A stretch of DNA of 64,000 nt from Anoplopoma fimbria (lineage: Eukaryota; Chordata; Actinopteri; Perciformes; Anoplopomatidae), in the NCBI RefSeq assembly GCF_027596085.1, contig NC_072467.1, positions 8,733,476-8,797,475 of the forward strand, read 5' to 3'. Positions 1 to 64,000 of the stretch are shown here, one piece after another. Positions within the stretch are counted from its first letter, which is position 1. Each line of letters opens with the position of its first letter. The translations under genes were made by a program, and so were the position numbers. Below the pieces are notes generated by a model that searched no databases, was not told the DNA's origin, and saw nothing but the letters and a program-made list of their open reading frames with translations.

Positions 1-961
1 ATATTGATCTCGTTATATAGTTCCTTCCAGTTGTTTAACTGGCTGACACATTCCTGAATCTATTAACAACAGATTGCCAGTGGCTTTCTGATCAAACCAT
101 CATTTTATCCTGAACATTCTGCTCCTCGGGTCAATTGTAGTTCACATGTATGAGCACTTTTGACAACCCAACTTTAGGTTACCATAAAACAGGCCCAACC
201 AACTGAAAATCAGAAAGCTACTGAAAAAAATACTTAATCTATAATCTGAACTCAAATTAAGTTCTCAAGGTTATTATAGTCTGATACGGGAGAATATGTT
301 TGACCGGACCATAGAGCTTCTAGCTGGTGTGCACATTCAACAGAAGGATCCAAGAGCCATTCAACCTTAATGAGTGAGATGGAATGGATGTTTTTTTTAA
401 ATTATTATTAATGCATCCACCTGTTCGACAAGGAATCCTTGAAGTTCTAAAGAGTATTGACAGGGGAATCACTCCTACCAGTCCTGGTCTCAAGCTTGAG
501 ATGTTAGAATGGCAATCATTGCTTTTATTCTGTGTTCAACTAATATATGCATTACCCACATGCATGCAAAATCTAGTTTGATTCACCTGTTCCAGTTGTG
601 GATTTGTTCAGCCCTTCATATAGTAATTCTCCTGTTTTTAGCATTTCCTGCGCTCAAAGTTTGTCCGACATTTGTTCTCTTGTGCCTCATTTCTCTGTGA
701 CCTACTCTTTAACTTTGACAATATTACACATAATGCTTTTTGCAAAATACTAAATACTAAAAGTAGTGCGGAATGAAAGAAATCAATAGAGATAAAAGAT
801 GAACTAAATAAATGATGCAGAAAAGACACAATAGCTCAATCATAGAGTTGGAAATGTGTCTTTAATAGTAAATACACACATTTTATGTCACTCTCAACTC
901 TCACACTGAGCCTTCTAAAAAATACATATTACAGAGAGGAACTGAGCCAGAGCTTCAGTAT
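1..961. other. 3' flank of uqcrfs1, no gene seen
   Basis: This AT-rich stretch lies downstream of the minus-strand Rieske gene and should include its 3' UTR next to position 961. The open frames here are short (65 codons or fewer), start at arbitrary ATGs and show no protein family or splice-site pattern that I recognise. I see no tandem repeat or recognisable transposon. Confidence 0.6.
861..866 (-). other. candidate polyadenylation signal ATTAAA of uqcrfs1
   Basis: The plus-strand TTTAAT reads ATTAAA on the minus strand, about 95 nt beyond the uqcrfs1 stop codon. This is the common variant signal at a plausible short-3'-UTR distance. I saw no canonical AATAAA nearer on that strand. It is position-based inference only. 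Confidence 0.35.
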
Positions 962-1572
962 TTATCCCACAATGACTGTGTCCTCGTCGGGGAACTGATA
1001 GAAGGGAACCTCCAGATTCAGAGGAGCAGGTCCCTTTCTTATTCTTCCTGAAGCGTCATAGTGGGAGCCATGGCACGGACAGTAGTAGCCTCCGAAGTCT
1101 CCGGCGTTGGCGATGGGCACGCAACCCAGATGGGTGCACACACCGAGGACGATGACCCAGCTGGGGTTGAGGACTCTATCCTTGTCATGCTCGGGGTCGC
1201 GAAGCTCTGCGAGGTTTACACCGGCCTCTGTTGCGATTTCCTTCTCTGTGCGGTGACGGACAAACAGGGGCTTTCCTCTCCACTTGAAGGTCATGTTTTT
1301 GCCTTCAGGGATGTCATTGAGCTTGATCTCAATCTGGGATAAGGCCAGGACATCTGCTGATGCGCTCATTGAGGAGACAAACTGGGTGACCGCTGTCTTG
1401 GCCGCATACACACCAATCACAGTGGTCGCTCCAGTGACGAGGTAAGAGAACGTCCTTCTGGCCTCACTGCTCTCTTGGGAGGACTTGTGTGGGTCTGTGA
1501 CGTCGGCGCGACGGTAGTCTGTGAAGTCAGGGATCTTGATATCTGTGTGGGCAAGGCGGATCCCCAAAGGAG
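962..1572 (-). CDS. uqcrfs1: uqcrfs1 exon 2 (mature Rieske protein)
   Basis: On the minus strand a TTTCCAG acceptor ends at 1573 and the exon starts at 1572, completing an Ala codon begun in exon 1 (phase 1). It runs to a TAA stop at 964-962. It encodes the end of the presequence, the stalk, the membrane helix, the hinge ([10 protein letters not shown]) and the whole 2Fe-2S head, with no frameshift or missing cluster ligand. Confidence 0.95.
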
Positions 1573-2330
1573 CTGGAAACGAGACATAAAATGCAGCAAA
1601 TTAATTGTAAATGATTTGGTATCTTACAAAAAACAGGCTCAAATAATAGTAGATCTAATAAAAATCCAAAATGCAGACGATATGATTTCTGGTGCATTCA
1701 TGTAACTTGGGAAATCGGATAACTTCACTTTCAACATGATGAAGACATTTTAACCAAAGAAAACGTTTTGGATTAAATCGATACTGATTAATATATTGTA
1801 TCCCTTAGCGTTAGACGTTATAGATTACTGCAATCAGAGTGACCTATTTAAAAAAACAATGCCTTGTCAATAGTGATTTCTTTCCCCAGGTACACAACAG
1901 CACATCAGATCTGATCAGGTCTAAATTAAGAAATCATGATATTGTCAGTATATTTGCAACTTTTGCATGTTTTGTCCGACCAAATCTCCTTAGTCTATAT
2001 TTATATACTCAAGACTTTATCCATAGTTGACCTTATGTCAGGTTTCAGATGTCAGTTACAACACAGCTATTTACAGCTAGTCAGACCAGGTTATTAGCAG
2101 TAACCTTAGTTTGGAGACAAGAAGTCATGATATTAAGTTGTATCGTTACATCACGCAGCTCAATATCACTCCTGATACATCCAGTGTTAGGAGCCACAAG
2201 TCCGTCATTCGGCCTTACCGGCAGAAGGCACCAAGTCCTTGGCAGAAGCGGACCGCAGACTTTTGACAGTCTGTTTTGTCGCCTGCAAGTACGGGGGAAG
2301 ACCCCCGGCACGAGCGGCCATGGTCATCAT
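962..2330 (-). CDS. uqcrfs1: Rieske iron-sulfur subunit of cytochrome bc1 complex, two exons
   Basis: This nuclear gene encodes the Rieske 2Fe-2S subunit of mitochondrial complex III, which passes electrons from ubiquinol to cytochrome c1. Joining 2330-2219 to 1572-962 gives 240 residues. The mature part, from [10 protein letters not shown] at about residue 45, is 196 residues, the same length as the human mature protein as I recall it. A membrane helix lies at about residues 80-106, followed by the head domain. Box 1 is CTHLGC (C183, H185, C188) and box 2 is CPCHGSH (C202, C204, H205). By family knowledge C183, H185, C202 and H205 bind the cluster and C188-C204 form the disulfide. The protein ends in VIVG like its vertebrate homologues. 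The presequence is about 44 residues against about 78 in human, so this may be a paralogue or divergent copy. It lies head to head with rxylt1. Confidence 0.93.
1573..2218 (-). other. uqcrfs1 intron 1
   Basis: A 646-bp intron with a GTAAGG donor at 2218-2217 and a TTTCCAG acceptor. I looked on the minus strand for an extra exon that could supply the missing middle of the presequence and found no stretch resembling the usual FLCRESL-type segment. No repeat was recognised. Confidence 0.7.
2219..2330 (-). CDS. uqcrfs1: uqcrfs1 exon 1 (mitochondrial targeting presequence)
   Basis: The exon begins with ATG ATG ACC ATG, so initiation could be at 2330, 2327 or 2321; the third ATG, followed by GCC, looks the strongest. 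The peptide is basic and rich in Ala and Ser with no acidic residue in its first 30, typical of a mitochondrial presequence. PPYLQAT and LVPSA match what I remember of fish Rieske exon 1. The donor GTAAGG follows the G at 2219. Reading through the donor meets a stop within a few codons, so the exon cannot simply be longer. Confidence 0.82.
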
Positions 2331-2762
2331 CTTTGCCCAAAATAAGGGACTTCCACACCGAAGCAGCGGACTAGACGCGACCTTGCGAGTATCTGACGTG
2401 CAACTCTATCTTCTGCTTTACCAGAAACGTCCTCCGCCCTCCCAACGTTCCGCATTACGTCCGGTCGGACCGGGCTGTCCCTTTCGTTTTTTAAATGATA
2501 TATCGAGGAGTTATTTAATTTGACATGTATTAATTGAAGCCAAAGTTGCACTTTAATCATTCACTGTTGACATATGGCAACAATTTGAACCAGAATGGTT
2601 GAAAATCATACAATTATTTAAAATGACGGCTATTTCCGTACAGGCGTTCTTCTAAGCCAGCTTTATCCAGGGGTCCTAATGATGTAAACAAGGGTCCTCT
2701 CACAAAAAGAGGAGGAGAGGAGCTACACAATGGTCACCTGAGAGAATACAAATTAAATAAAA
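2331..2762. promoter_or_regulatory. head-to-head promoter region between uqcrfs1 and rxylt1
   Basis: Only 432 bp separate the two divergent start codons, so both promoters and 5' UTRs must fit here. The uqcrfs1-proximal half (about 2340-2490) is richer in CpG than the surrounding DNA. It contains a CRE-like TGACGTG at 2394-2400, a TTACGTCC near 2455-2462, a GC box-like CCGCCCTCCC near 2433-2442 and a short palindrome CCGGTCGGACCGG at 2461-2473. No TATA box stands out at an obvious distance. Bidirectional use is inferred from spacing; start sites cannot be read from the sequence. Confidence 0.6.
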
Positions 2763-2910
2763 ATGAAAATACCAAAAAGAAAACTATTCCTCCTAATTAT
2801 TTTTGCGTATGTGGCATTTTCACTCTATGCTGCATATAATGTCTTCTTCAGCACCAAAGTCATCTCCCGTGTTCACAGGGTGGTGAAGAAAGAGACGGGG
2901 GCTCTCTCGG
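2763..2910 (+). CDS. rxylt1: rxylt1 exon 1 (cytoplasmic tail and membrane anchor)
   Basis: ATG at 2763, with an in-frame TAA nine bases upstream. It encodes 49 codons plus one base: a short basic tail, a hydrophobic anchor and a basic stem start (VHRVVKKE). The donor GTAATA follows 2910; phase 1. Confidence 0.9.
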
Positions 2911-4749
2911 GTAATAACACCTAGCATTACCGTTATCTAGTCCCGATTGCAAATACACTGCCTGATATATACCGACTAATATTTCTACAAATCGACAGTT
3001 ACAACGTCATTCTTTTTTTAATGATAACTGAGATAAAGGAAATGCGTGCCTAATAGCTCAATTTAAACTGTGTGTTGTGTTTGCAGGTGGTGTCAGAGAT
3101 GGACCAATGTTAGCTCGTGATTGGAATCCGTGGGAGGATGAACAGGTGGACTACAACTCTGCTCTGACCAAAAAGAGGGAGACCTTCAAACAGCACCTGG
3201 GTCGAATTGACAAGAACAAACCCAAAAGATACAGGGTACAAATCTGGGGTAAAGCTGCCATTGGTAAGTCGTGGAATTATATCATCTATCTGTCACAGCC
3301 TGATGAGTGGGTCTGGGTTGTGATTTGGTCCTGAAATGACAATTTTGTGACAACATAGTGGCATTTTCAATATTACAACTACAGTACGGTTTAAAAGTAG
3401 TTTCCTTTATATTGAGCAAGATTACATTTCGGAAAATGGCGTTTTTCAAGTCTTGTGATTGATTGTTTTTATTGGCCTCTTGTTGTGTTCATTTCAACAT
3501 TTCTTAGTTTTTCATTTTAAGTTATTTGTTAATTGTCAATATTCAATTGTACAGTGAAACAGATTGTTATATCTCAGTGAAGATGAGGTGCAAGAAATAC
3601 AGGAACTAGGAGATACAACATAAGAAATGGAAAGTACAGTCTGAGTGTTTCGTATAAAGGAATACAGAATACAATTGCACATCATTTAAAAAGGCTTTGA
3701 AAATACATACAAACTTAGAGTAGTATGATGAAAACTGCAGCAAGCATAACAGCCTGAGGAAAAAAACTCTGACGCCCTCTGACAGCTTTCGTCTTATGTA
3801 TGTAGGACCGGCCAACATTTCTCACTAAATTGTGCAGTCATGCATTGTTAAACATCACACATCTTATATGATGGGAACAACCAAAATAATATAATTTTGT
3901 ACTTCTAAAAAATCTCTCATAATACTTCCTTACTTGATACAAAATTCTTGAATAAGAGAGAGGGATACAAATAGGATAATTGAAGTGACAGTAATATACA
4001 GTGTATATACACCTGATAATACCAGGGGTGTCAACAGGCATAGGCAAAGATACAAACTACATAACGTTGATTTATTCTCTGCTGCGGAAGCCAATGTTTG
4101 AACATAATGGCACTGCACATGTTGTGCACATTTTACCTCTGGTAGCGAATTGCATCAAACTCTTCTTTTCTCCTCAGGGATTTACCTTTGGGAACATATT
4201 TTAGAGGGACCCCTCAACCCTACTGACAAGATCGCACAATGGCGTGAGGGAGAACTGCAGTCAGGAAAGATTGATTTCAGGTAACAAGTCAAAGAGGGGA
4301 TACCTAAAAACTGCCAAAGCCAAGCATGTAGTTCTACTTTTGGGTCTCAAAATAAAAAAACCACTTCAGACACAACTATCAAATTAAACTGTTCTCCCCT
4401 CTTGCCTCTCCATCTATAGTTTCTACACAGGTCCTGCAGTGGTCCAGGGTCATGTCCCTCTGGATATGAACAGCCTGGTTCTGGTTCTGAATGGCCGCGA
4501 GCAGCAGAAGGTCTCTTACTCCACACGCTGGCTGGAACATGTCCAAGCTCTGGTACAGTCCCACTCAGTGTCACATGTGGCTGTGATCATGCTGGGAAAT
4601 GAGCACTGCAACAACGACTTCATTGCCCCATATTTAAAGAGAAATGGTGGATTTGTGGACTTGCTGTTTTTAGTGTACGACAGCCCCTGGGTCAACGACA
4701 AGGATGTCTTCCAGTGGCCTCTTGGTGTCGCCACGTATGTAACTTCTTA

Positions 4750-4805
<56 letters not shown>

Positions 4806-6410
4806 CATCACTAGCGCTCAATATCAGTACATTAAACTGTGGGTTGTATTTTTCCTATATATATATATATATATATATATATCTTCGTCTAACACGTTGC
4901 TCTGTTTTGCTCCTCTCTGTGCAGATACAGGCAGTTTCCTATGATCAGGCCTAATGCCCAACTGATTACCTCAAACAGGCCATACCTCTGCAATTTCCTA
5001 GGAACTGTTTACAAAAATTCCTCCAGAGAAACTCTAATGCAGGTGCTGAAACAATCTGGTCTGGATAAGGAATGCATCACCACTGCCAGGGAGAAGTAAG
5101 TAGTTGTTAAGGACTCATATTGAAGAGTTACACTTTTCTATTTTCTTTTAATGACTGTTTTGCTTGTATATTGACTTGTGTTAAAAAGACTGACATTGAG
5201 AATATTAAGTACTTCCCACAGAGACCTTCCTTTTGTATCTTTATAAACCAATTTAAAATAATTAAAATAATTTATGATAAAACTATATTTGCTAACAGTC
5301 ATTGGGGTTCCCACATTTACTGAGAGATCAAGTTCAAGGGCTTTGGTTTGAGTTGCCTAGTTTTGGACTATTTTCTTTTACAGGAAAAGAACATGGTCAG
5401 TGGATTATCTTGAGTAGCCAGGTCATGGTTTCTTGAAAGAGACATAACTGTGTAACATAAATGTATTTTGTATCTAGCTCCATTATATTGGAGAGAAAGC
5501 TGACATCTCTATGGGCAATATTTCCAAAATAAAATAATCTATATTGATAAATAGCACTAAATATATTTGTTTTAGATTTGGGGGTGAACTGTTCCTTTAA
5601 ATTTAGACGTCACAGAAGCTGGAGATGTCACTTATTCAGGTCACATATCGCTTATACTGGAATTGTGTTAAATGCTTTACTTTACACACACATTTTCGGG
5701 CTTCTGCACACACATAGGGCTGCGGTAAAAAAAAAATCTCTTACCAGGTTTCACTCACGTATGTGATACGGATACGTAATGCAGTTTGAGAACATTGTTG
5801 TTGATTATTAATGTTGCCAGGGTTACACCCTGGTGTAATTGTTAGCTACATTTTAATGTGTTCTGGTGTTTTACATTTAGAATTTCTGTTTTTTTACTTA
5901 TCAAGGTATCTAGTGGGGTCACGGGGAGATAACTACAATATGAACATCTCCTTAGAACAATGCTGCAATATATCTTATGTATTTATTACATTTATTTCCT
6001 GCCTCAGGTGGCTCCCTCAGGAGACAGCAGACAGTTTGAGACGCTATCAGACAGCTCTGGCCCAGAGCGAGCTCACTCTCTGCCCAGTCGGAATCAACAC
6101 AGAGTGCTACCGCATCTACGAGGCCTGCTCCTACGGCTCAGTGCCCGTGGTGGAAGACGTAATGACACCTGGGACCTGTGCGGCCGGGTCCAGCTCCCCG
6201 CTACGTCTGCTCAAAGCTGCAGGGGCACCCTTCATCTTCATCAGTGACTGGAAAGAACTGCCGGCCATCTTGGAGAGGGAGAGAGGGATGAGCCAGGAGC
6301 AGAGGGTGGACAGGCGGAGGAGGCTGTTGGAGTGGTACGCCAGCTTCCGCCAGCAGATGAAGGAAAGGTTCACTGAGGTCATCGAGGAGACTTTCTTCAA
6401 AAGCGGCTGA
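2763..6410 (+). CDS. rxylt1: ribitol-5-phosphate xylosyltransferase 1 (TMEM5), six exons
   Basis: RXYLT1 is a type II Golgi membrane enzyme that transfers xylose from UDP-xylose to ribitol-5-phosphate on the O-mannosyl glycan of alpha-dystroglycan, a step needed for matriglycan and laminin binding; loss in humans causes dystroglycanopathy (established knowledge). Six exons joined by GT-AG sites give 1317 nt, 438 residues, close to the human length (443 as I recall). Residues 8-28 form one hydrophobic anchor after a short basic KIPKRK tail. Conserved blocks include [79 protein letters not shown] and GAPFIFI, which I recognise from TMEM5 proteins. An upstream in-frame TAA at 2754 fixes the start. 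The gene lies next to srgap1, as in human. Confidence 0.95.
3087..3263 (+). CDS. rxylt1: rxylt1 exon 2
   Basis: TTTGCAG acceptor at 3086 and GTAAGT donor after 3263; 177 nt, entered and left in phase 1. It encodes the conserved [10 protein letters not shown] and [12 protein letters not shown] segments. Confidence 0.93.
3264..4177 (+). other. rxylt1 intron 2, no other gene
   Basis: A 914-bp AT-rich intron with a GTAAGT donor and a CTCCTCAG acceptor. No open frame of interest and no tandem repeat. The middle (about 3580-3830) may contain old dispersed repeat, but I cannot name a family. Confidence 0.6.
4178..4280 (+). CDS. rxylt1: rxylt1 exon 3
   Basis: CTCCTCAG acceptor and GTAACA donor; 103 nt, phase 1 in and phase 2 out. 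It encodes [17 protein letters not shown], matching the YLWEHI block of TMEM5 proteins. Confidence 0.92.
4420..4734 (+). CDS. rxylt1: rxylt1 exon 4
   Basis: Acceptor CATCTATAG ends at 4419 and donor GTATGT follows 4734; 315 nt, phase 2 in and out. It carries [38 protein letters not shown] and FQWPLGVAT. The reading frame continues past the donor into the TG repeat, but the phase and homology of exon 5 confirm the donor. Confidence 0.94.
4753..4799 (+). repeat. (GT)n microsatellite in rxylt1 intron 4
   Basis: About 23 uninterrupted GT units starting 18 bp after the exon 4 donor. The position makes its length a possible influence on splicing of the 190-bp intron, which also holds an AT tract. 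Confidence 0.97.
4856..4882. repeat. (TA)n microsatellite in rxylt1 intron 4
   Basis: An uninterrupted run of about 13 TA units, 42 bp before the exon 5 acceptor. Confidence 0.95.
4925..5095 (+). CDS. rxylt1: rxylt1 exon 5
   Basis: TGTGCAG acceptor and GTAAGT donor; 171 nt, phase 2 in and out. It completes the ATYR block and encodes [23 protein letters not shown], conserved in TMEM5 proteins. Confidence 0.93.
5096..6007 (+). other. rxylt1 intron 5
   Basis: A 912-bp intron containing a dispersed teleost repeat at about 5444-5600. The rest is AT-rich single-copy-looking DNA. A methionine-initiated frame reaching into exon 6 from 5811 is intron read-through, not an alternative protein that I can support. 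Confidence 0.65.
5444..5600 (-). repeat. fragment of dispersed teleost repeat (GTTCACCCCCAAATC type end)
   Basis: Read on the minus strand, this starts TTAAAGGAACAGTTCACCCC and continues through TAGTGCTATTTATCAATATAG, a run near GTAGAGATGTC (here ATAGAGATGTC) and CTCTCCAATATAATGGA. I recognise that order as a widespread fish interspersed repeat ending in a TTAAAGG-AGTTCACC motif. Recognition is from memory; class unassigned. Confidence 0.55.
6008..6410 (+). CDS. rxylt1: rxylt1 exon 6 (last coding exon)
   Basis: CTGCCTCAG acceptor, 403 nt, TGA stop at 6408-6410. It encodes [54 protein letters not shown] and a basic C-terminal helix, closely like TMEM5. The stop is followed within 12 bp by AATAAA and a 20-base A-run. 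Confidence 0.95.
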
Positions 6411-7690
6411 CTGCGAAGTTTAATAAAAAAAAAAAAAAAAAAAATTCAAAGGTACACAGGGGTAGACGTTCAATATTGTTTTAATTTATTTTGTGGATTG
6501 TGGATAAATGTGACTTGTAAGTGTAATATTACTGTGAGGGTCATTATAAAACCATTTGTGTATTTTGTAAAGCTGCCATTAAAGGGCCACATGACATTGG
6601 CGTATGTTTATCATCTTAATGTTTACAACGGTGGATGTCCAGGCATGTAGAAATACTAAATTATAAACTGCCTTTTTGCATTTTGAAGTCCTTATATTAT
6701 TTCAAACATGTTTTATATCTGTTTGTATTTTTTAGAAAACACTAAACATTAGGAGAAGAATGAGATGTTATGTGTTTTAAGGCCTCATTTGAAAATGGTG
6801 CCTAGAGCTTTTATTTTGTAAGTGACTTGAAAATGGATGTTGTTGCTCTGGCATGTGACACTTTTCTGATCAAAACATGACAAAGGACTTTCTTCTTTGT
6901 TCAGTTTATTTTAGTGGTGTGCTGCATGGATTATTTTTAGACAGTACAAGAAAATAAACTGGAGTTTTGTCCTGAAGAGAAATGAGTGGATGTGCTTGTC
7001 CTGTGCTTTTATTTTCCATACACTGCAGATGGCGCTGCAGACCAGGTAATTTTTAGTGGCCACAATGATCTCAGATGAAGCTAAAAGCTTTTTGAAATGA
7101 ATTAGCAAAATGCATGGTGATATCTACAGAGTTTGTTAAACTTATACTAAGACAATGTATTTACTCTGCATTTGACTAATTTTTGTCTTTTTTGGAATAT
7201 TTGATGAATAACTTCTTAACAATAAAATACATGTATAATATATTACTTTTATTGCCTGACTTGTGTATGAGTGCATTGGTGTATCTAGGAAATACGGGGC
7301 CCCTGAGCATATTTAAACTGGATGTTTTACAGGCCCTCTGCTGATGTAGGCACCTATACATTGCTGGATATCTGTTTATTTGGGAAAAAAAACATATTTT
7401 ACGGGATTGTTCCTTGAATTAAGTAAGGGCAAAAACAACTGTGAATCCTTACTGTCATTATGTAAGATTAGTTGGAATGCCACATGTATGCCTTGTTGTT
7501 TGTTAATAAACACATATACTTTTTGGTTTTCATTACAAAGTAATACCAAGGAGAATCATATGAATTGCTACGTTATTTTCTGTTCCAAAATACCAGTTGT
7601 ATGGACGCATAAAAAAATAAAAATAAAATAAACTTAAGATTTGGGTACAGGGATGTCAATCCACTGGTGTCCACTATCTGTATGTGTGTG
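6411..7690 (+). other. rxylt1 3' UTR and intergenic gap to srgap1
   Basis: It contains an A-run at 6425-6444, several candidate polyadenylation hexamers (AATAAA 6422, ATTAAA 6578, AATAAA 6953, 7221 and 7505) and no supported coding sequence. AATAAA at 6422 is probably too close to the stop to be the main signal. The remainder is AT-rich with no recognised repeat. Confidence 0.6.
6578..6583 (+). other. candidate polyadenylation signal of rxylt1
   Basis: ATTAAA 168 nt after the stop, in a stretch with T-rich sequence downstream. AATAAA at 6953-6958 is an equally good distal candidate. Confidence 0.3.
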
Positions 7691-8126
7691 CAGATCCCTC
7701 CCTCTCCTTCCTCTCCTTGACTCCAGCTGCTGTGTGCTGCAGTCGGCCTGCCCTGTCTGCCTCTGAGCCTGCTGGGAGTTGTTGGGGGGAGAATCCGTCG
7801 AGGGAGAGGGAGAGCGAGCAAGGGGGGGAAGTGTGTGGAAACCTCTACCAACGAGCACGAACCCCGCACGATTGAGATCGACTTTAAAACATCCCGGAAA
7901 GGGTCGTTACCAATACTTTTTACGGAGAGCTGTGAAAACCCCGCCGCGGAGACCCTGAAAGTTGCGTGCGTGTTTTTTTTTTCTTCTTCTTCTGTGGTAG
8001 CGGCAGCGCTGTTGCTCCGCACCGACTGACTGACTCTGTTACTGGAGAGGGTTCATTGGTTGGAGCAGCATTGCGCATCGACCCCCGCTGTATATCCACC
8101 GTGTATCCAAGAAGGGAAGAGCAACA

Positions 8127-8138
8127 ATGATCAACTAA
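8127..8138 (+). other. upstream ORF 1 in srgap1 leader (4 codons with stop)
   Basis: ATG ATC AAC TAA, 246 nt before the end of the leader. A minimal uORF like this could dampen initiation at 8384 if the transcript includes it. It is read directly; function is inferred. Confidence 0.4.
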
Positions 8139-8201
8139 CATTAGACGTGTTCTCCTTGCTCCCAAGTCGAGCTGGTTGCAGAGTTAACCCGTTTCAAAGT
8201 G

Positions 8202-8203
<2 letters not shown>

Positions 8204-8237
<34 letters not shown>
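8204..8237 (+). repeat. T34 homopolymer in srgap1 leader
   Basis: Uninterrupted T-run followed by CCCCCTCGCG, about 150 nt upstream of the start codon. Its length is likely variable between individuals and may be an assembly weak point. Confidence 0.9.
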
Positions 8238-8274
8238 CCCCCTCGCGTTAATTTTTTTCTCCGTCCAGTGTGGG

Positions 8275-8292
8275 ATGCGACGGCTGCTGTAG
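8275..8292 (+). other. upstream ORF 2 in srgap1 leader (6 codons with stop)
   Basis: ATG CGA CGG CTG CTG TAG, ending about 90 nt before the main ATG and seven bases after the AG of the possible leader 3' splice site. It encodes only MRRLL and is out of frame with the main protein by its stop. Confidence 0.4.
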
Positions 8293-8383
8293 GACCCCGC
8301 TGGTTGACTTAACTGGTTGGTTTTTGGTTTTTTTTTTCTCCCATCAAGAAGTTTTGCAACAATCTTCGGTCAGAAGACAGAAA

Positions 8384-63658
<55,275 letters not shown>

Positions 63659-64000
63659 GTACAGTCACGACCCCTTTGCTTTAATACTCTAATCTGATCA
63701 CTGTTCCTCTCAATGTCAAATCCTCTTTCCCACAATTTGTACGTCCCTTTCTTCAAGCCAAAGTGAGGATGTATATGAACCCTAATCAGTGTCCAAACAG
63801 CCAACTTAGTAATGTAGTCTTACATTTTCAGCAATTTTTTCGTGGCAAATTTTGTATTGTTTGCCTGCTTTTCCTGCTACTTAAAGCTTCTAGATGGCAA
63901 TCTGGGTTTTTAACCAGGCGAGCTGATGGGGATTGTGAACATTATAATCCGTCTCAGTGATTGATTTGCTCCCAACTTAATGGACCGCTGTGCGTTAGAG
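63659..64000 (+). other. start of srgap1 intron 10, runs off the window
   Basis: The 342 bp after the GTACAG donor show no exon, repeat or other feature. Confidence 0.65.

Larger units (their letters stand above)
7690..8383 (+). promoter_or_regulatory. srgap1: srgap1 promoter and 5' leader
   Basis: This stretch before the srgap1 start codon shifts from AT-rich DNA to a GC- and CpG-richer island (about 7690-8120), as at many vertebrate developmental promoters. It has G-rich runs at 7787-7830, a 34-base T-run and two very short upstream ORFs. No TATA box is evident and the start site cannot be placed. TTTTTTTCTCCGTCCAG ending at 8268 looks like a 3' splice site, so part of the leader could come from an upstream exon. 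Confidence 0.55.

Noticed and set aside
1061..1342. A 93-codon plus-strand frame over the Rieske exon
   Set aside because: It is antisense to the well-supported uqcrfs1 exon 2; composition follows from the opposite strand.
1573..2218. Hidden middle exon of uqcrfs1
   Set aside because: No minus-strand segment with both splice sites, compatible phase and presequence-like homology was found.
5811..6410. Longer alternative start for the last rxylt1 exon
   Set aside because: The extra N-terminal residues are intron 5 read-through; the CTGCCTCAG acceptor at 6007 and the phase match the conserved protein.

Overview
The window is vertebrate genomic DNA, almost certainly from a teleost fish. Supporting signs are intron-split genes with GT-AG splice sites, dense (CA)n/(TG)n microsatellites, several dispersed repeats that I recognise as typical of teleost genomes, and the rxylt1-srgap1 neighbourhood that I recall from human 12q14. 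There is no operon, CRISPR array, phage, plasmid or bacterial-type system here.

Layout. (1) Positions 962-2330, minus strand: a two-exon gene for the Rieske iron-sulfur subunit of respiratory complex III (uqcrfs1 family), with a normal mature protein but an unusually short presequence. (2) Positions 2331-2762: a 432-bp, CpG-containing gap with the next gene starting in the opposite direction, so probably a shared bidirectional promoter. (3) Positions 2763-6410, plus strand: a complete six-exon rxylt1 (TMEM5), a Golgi xylosyltransferase that extends the O-mannosyl glycan of alpha-dystroglycan; 438 residues when spliced. (4) From about 7690 to the window end, plus strand: the 5' part of srgap1 (SLIT-ROBO Rho GTPase-activating protein 1). 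Ten coding exons are visible, from the start codon at 8384 to a donor after 63658. They encode residues 1-467, i.e. the extended F-BAR region. The RhoGAP and SH3 exons lie beyond the window. Intron 1 alone is about 29 kb.

Most of the window is therefore intron. It holds microsatellites (the longest is 71 TG units in srgap1 intron 8), long T-runs around srgap1 exon 1, a 5'-truncated retroposon with an 11-bp target-site duplication, a TTAA-bounded MITE-like element, a long-terminal-inverted-repeat element, and several degenerate dispersed repeats. The three genes have unrelated jobs (respiration, glycosylation, cytoskeletal and axon-guidance signalling). Only the uqcrfs1-rxylt1 pair shows a physical arrangement suggesting shared regulation.

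I found no wholly new system. The observations most worth checking are: a perfect 27-bp tandem duplication that copies the 5' splice site of srgap1 exon 5 and could add nine residues in frame; the shortened Rieske presequence; a perfect 20-bp-arm hairpin in intron 7; and a four-run G-quadruplex motif in intron 1.
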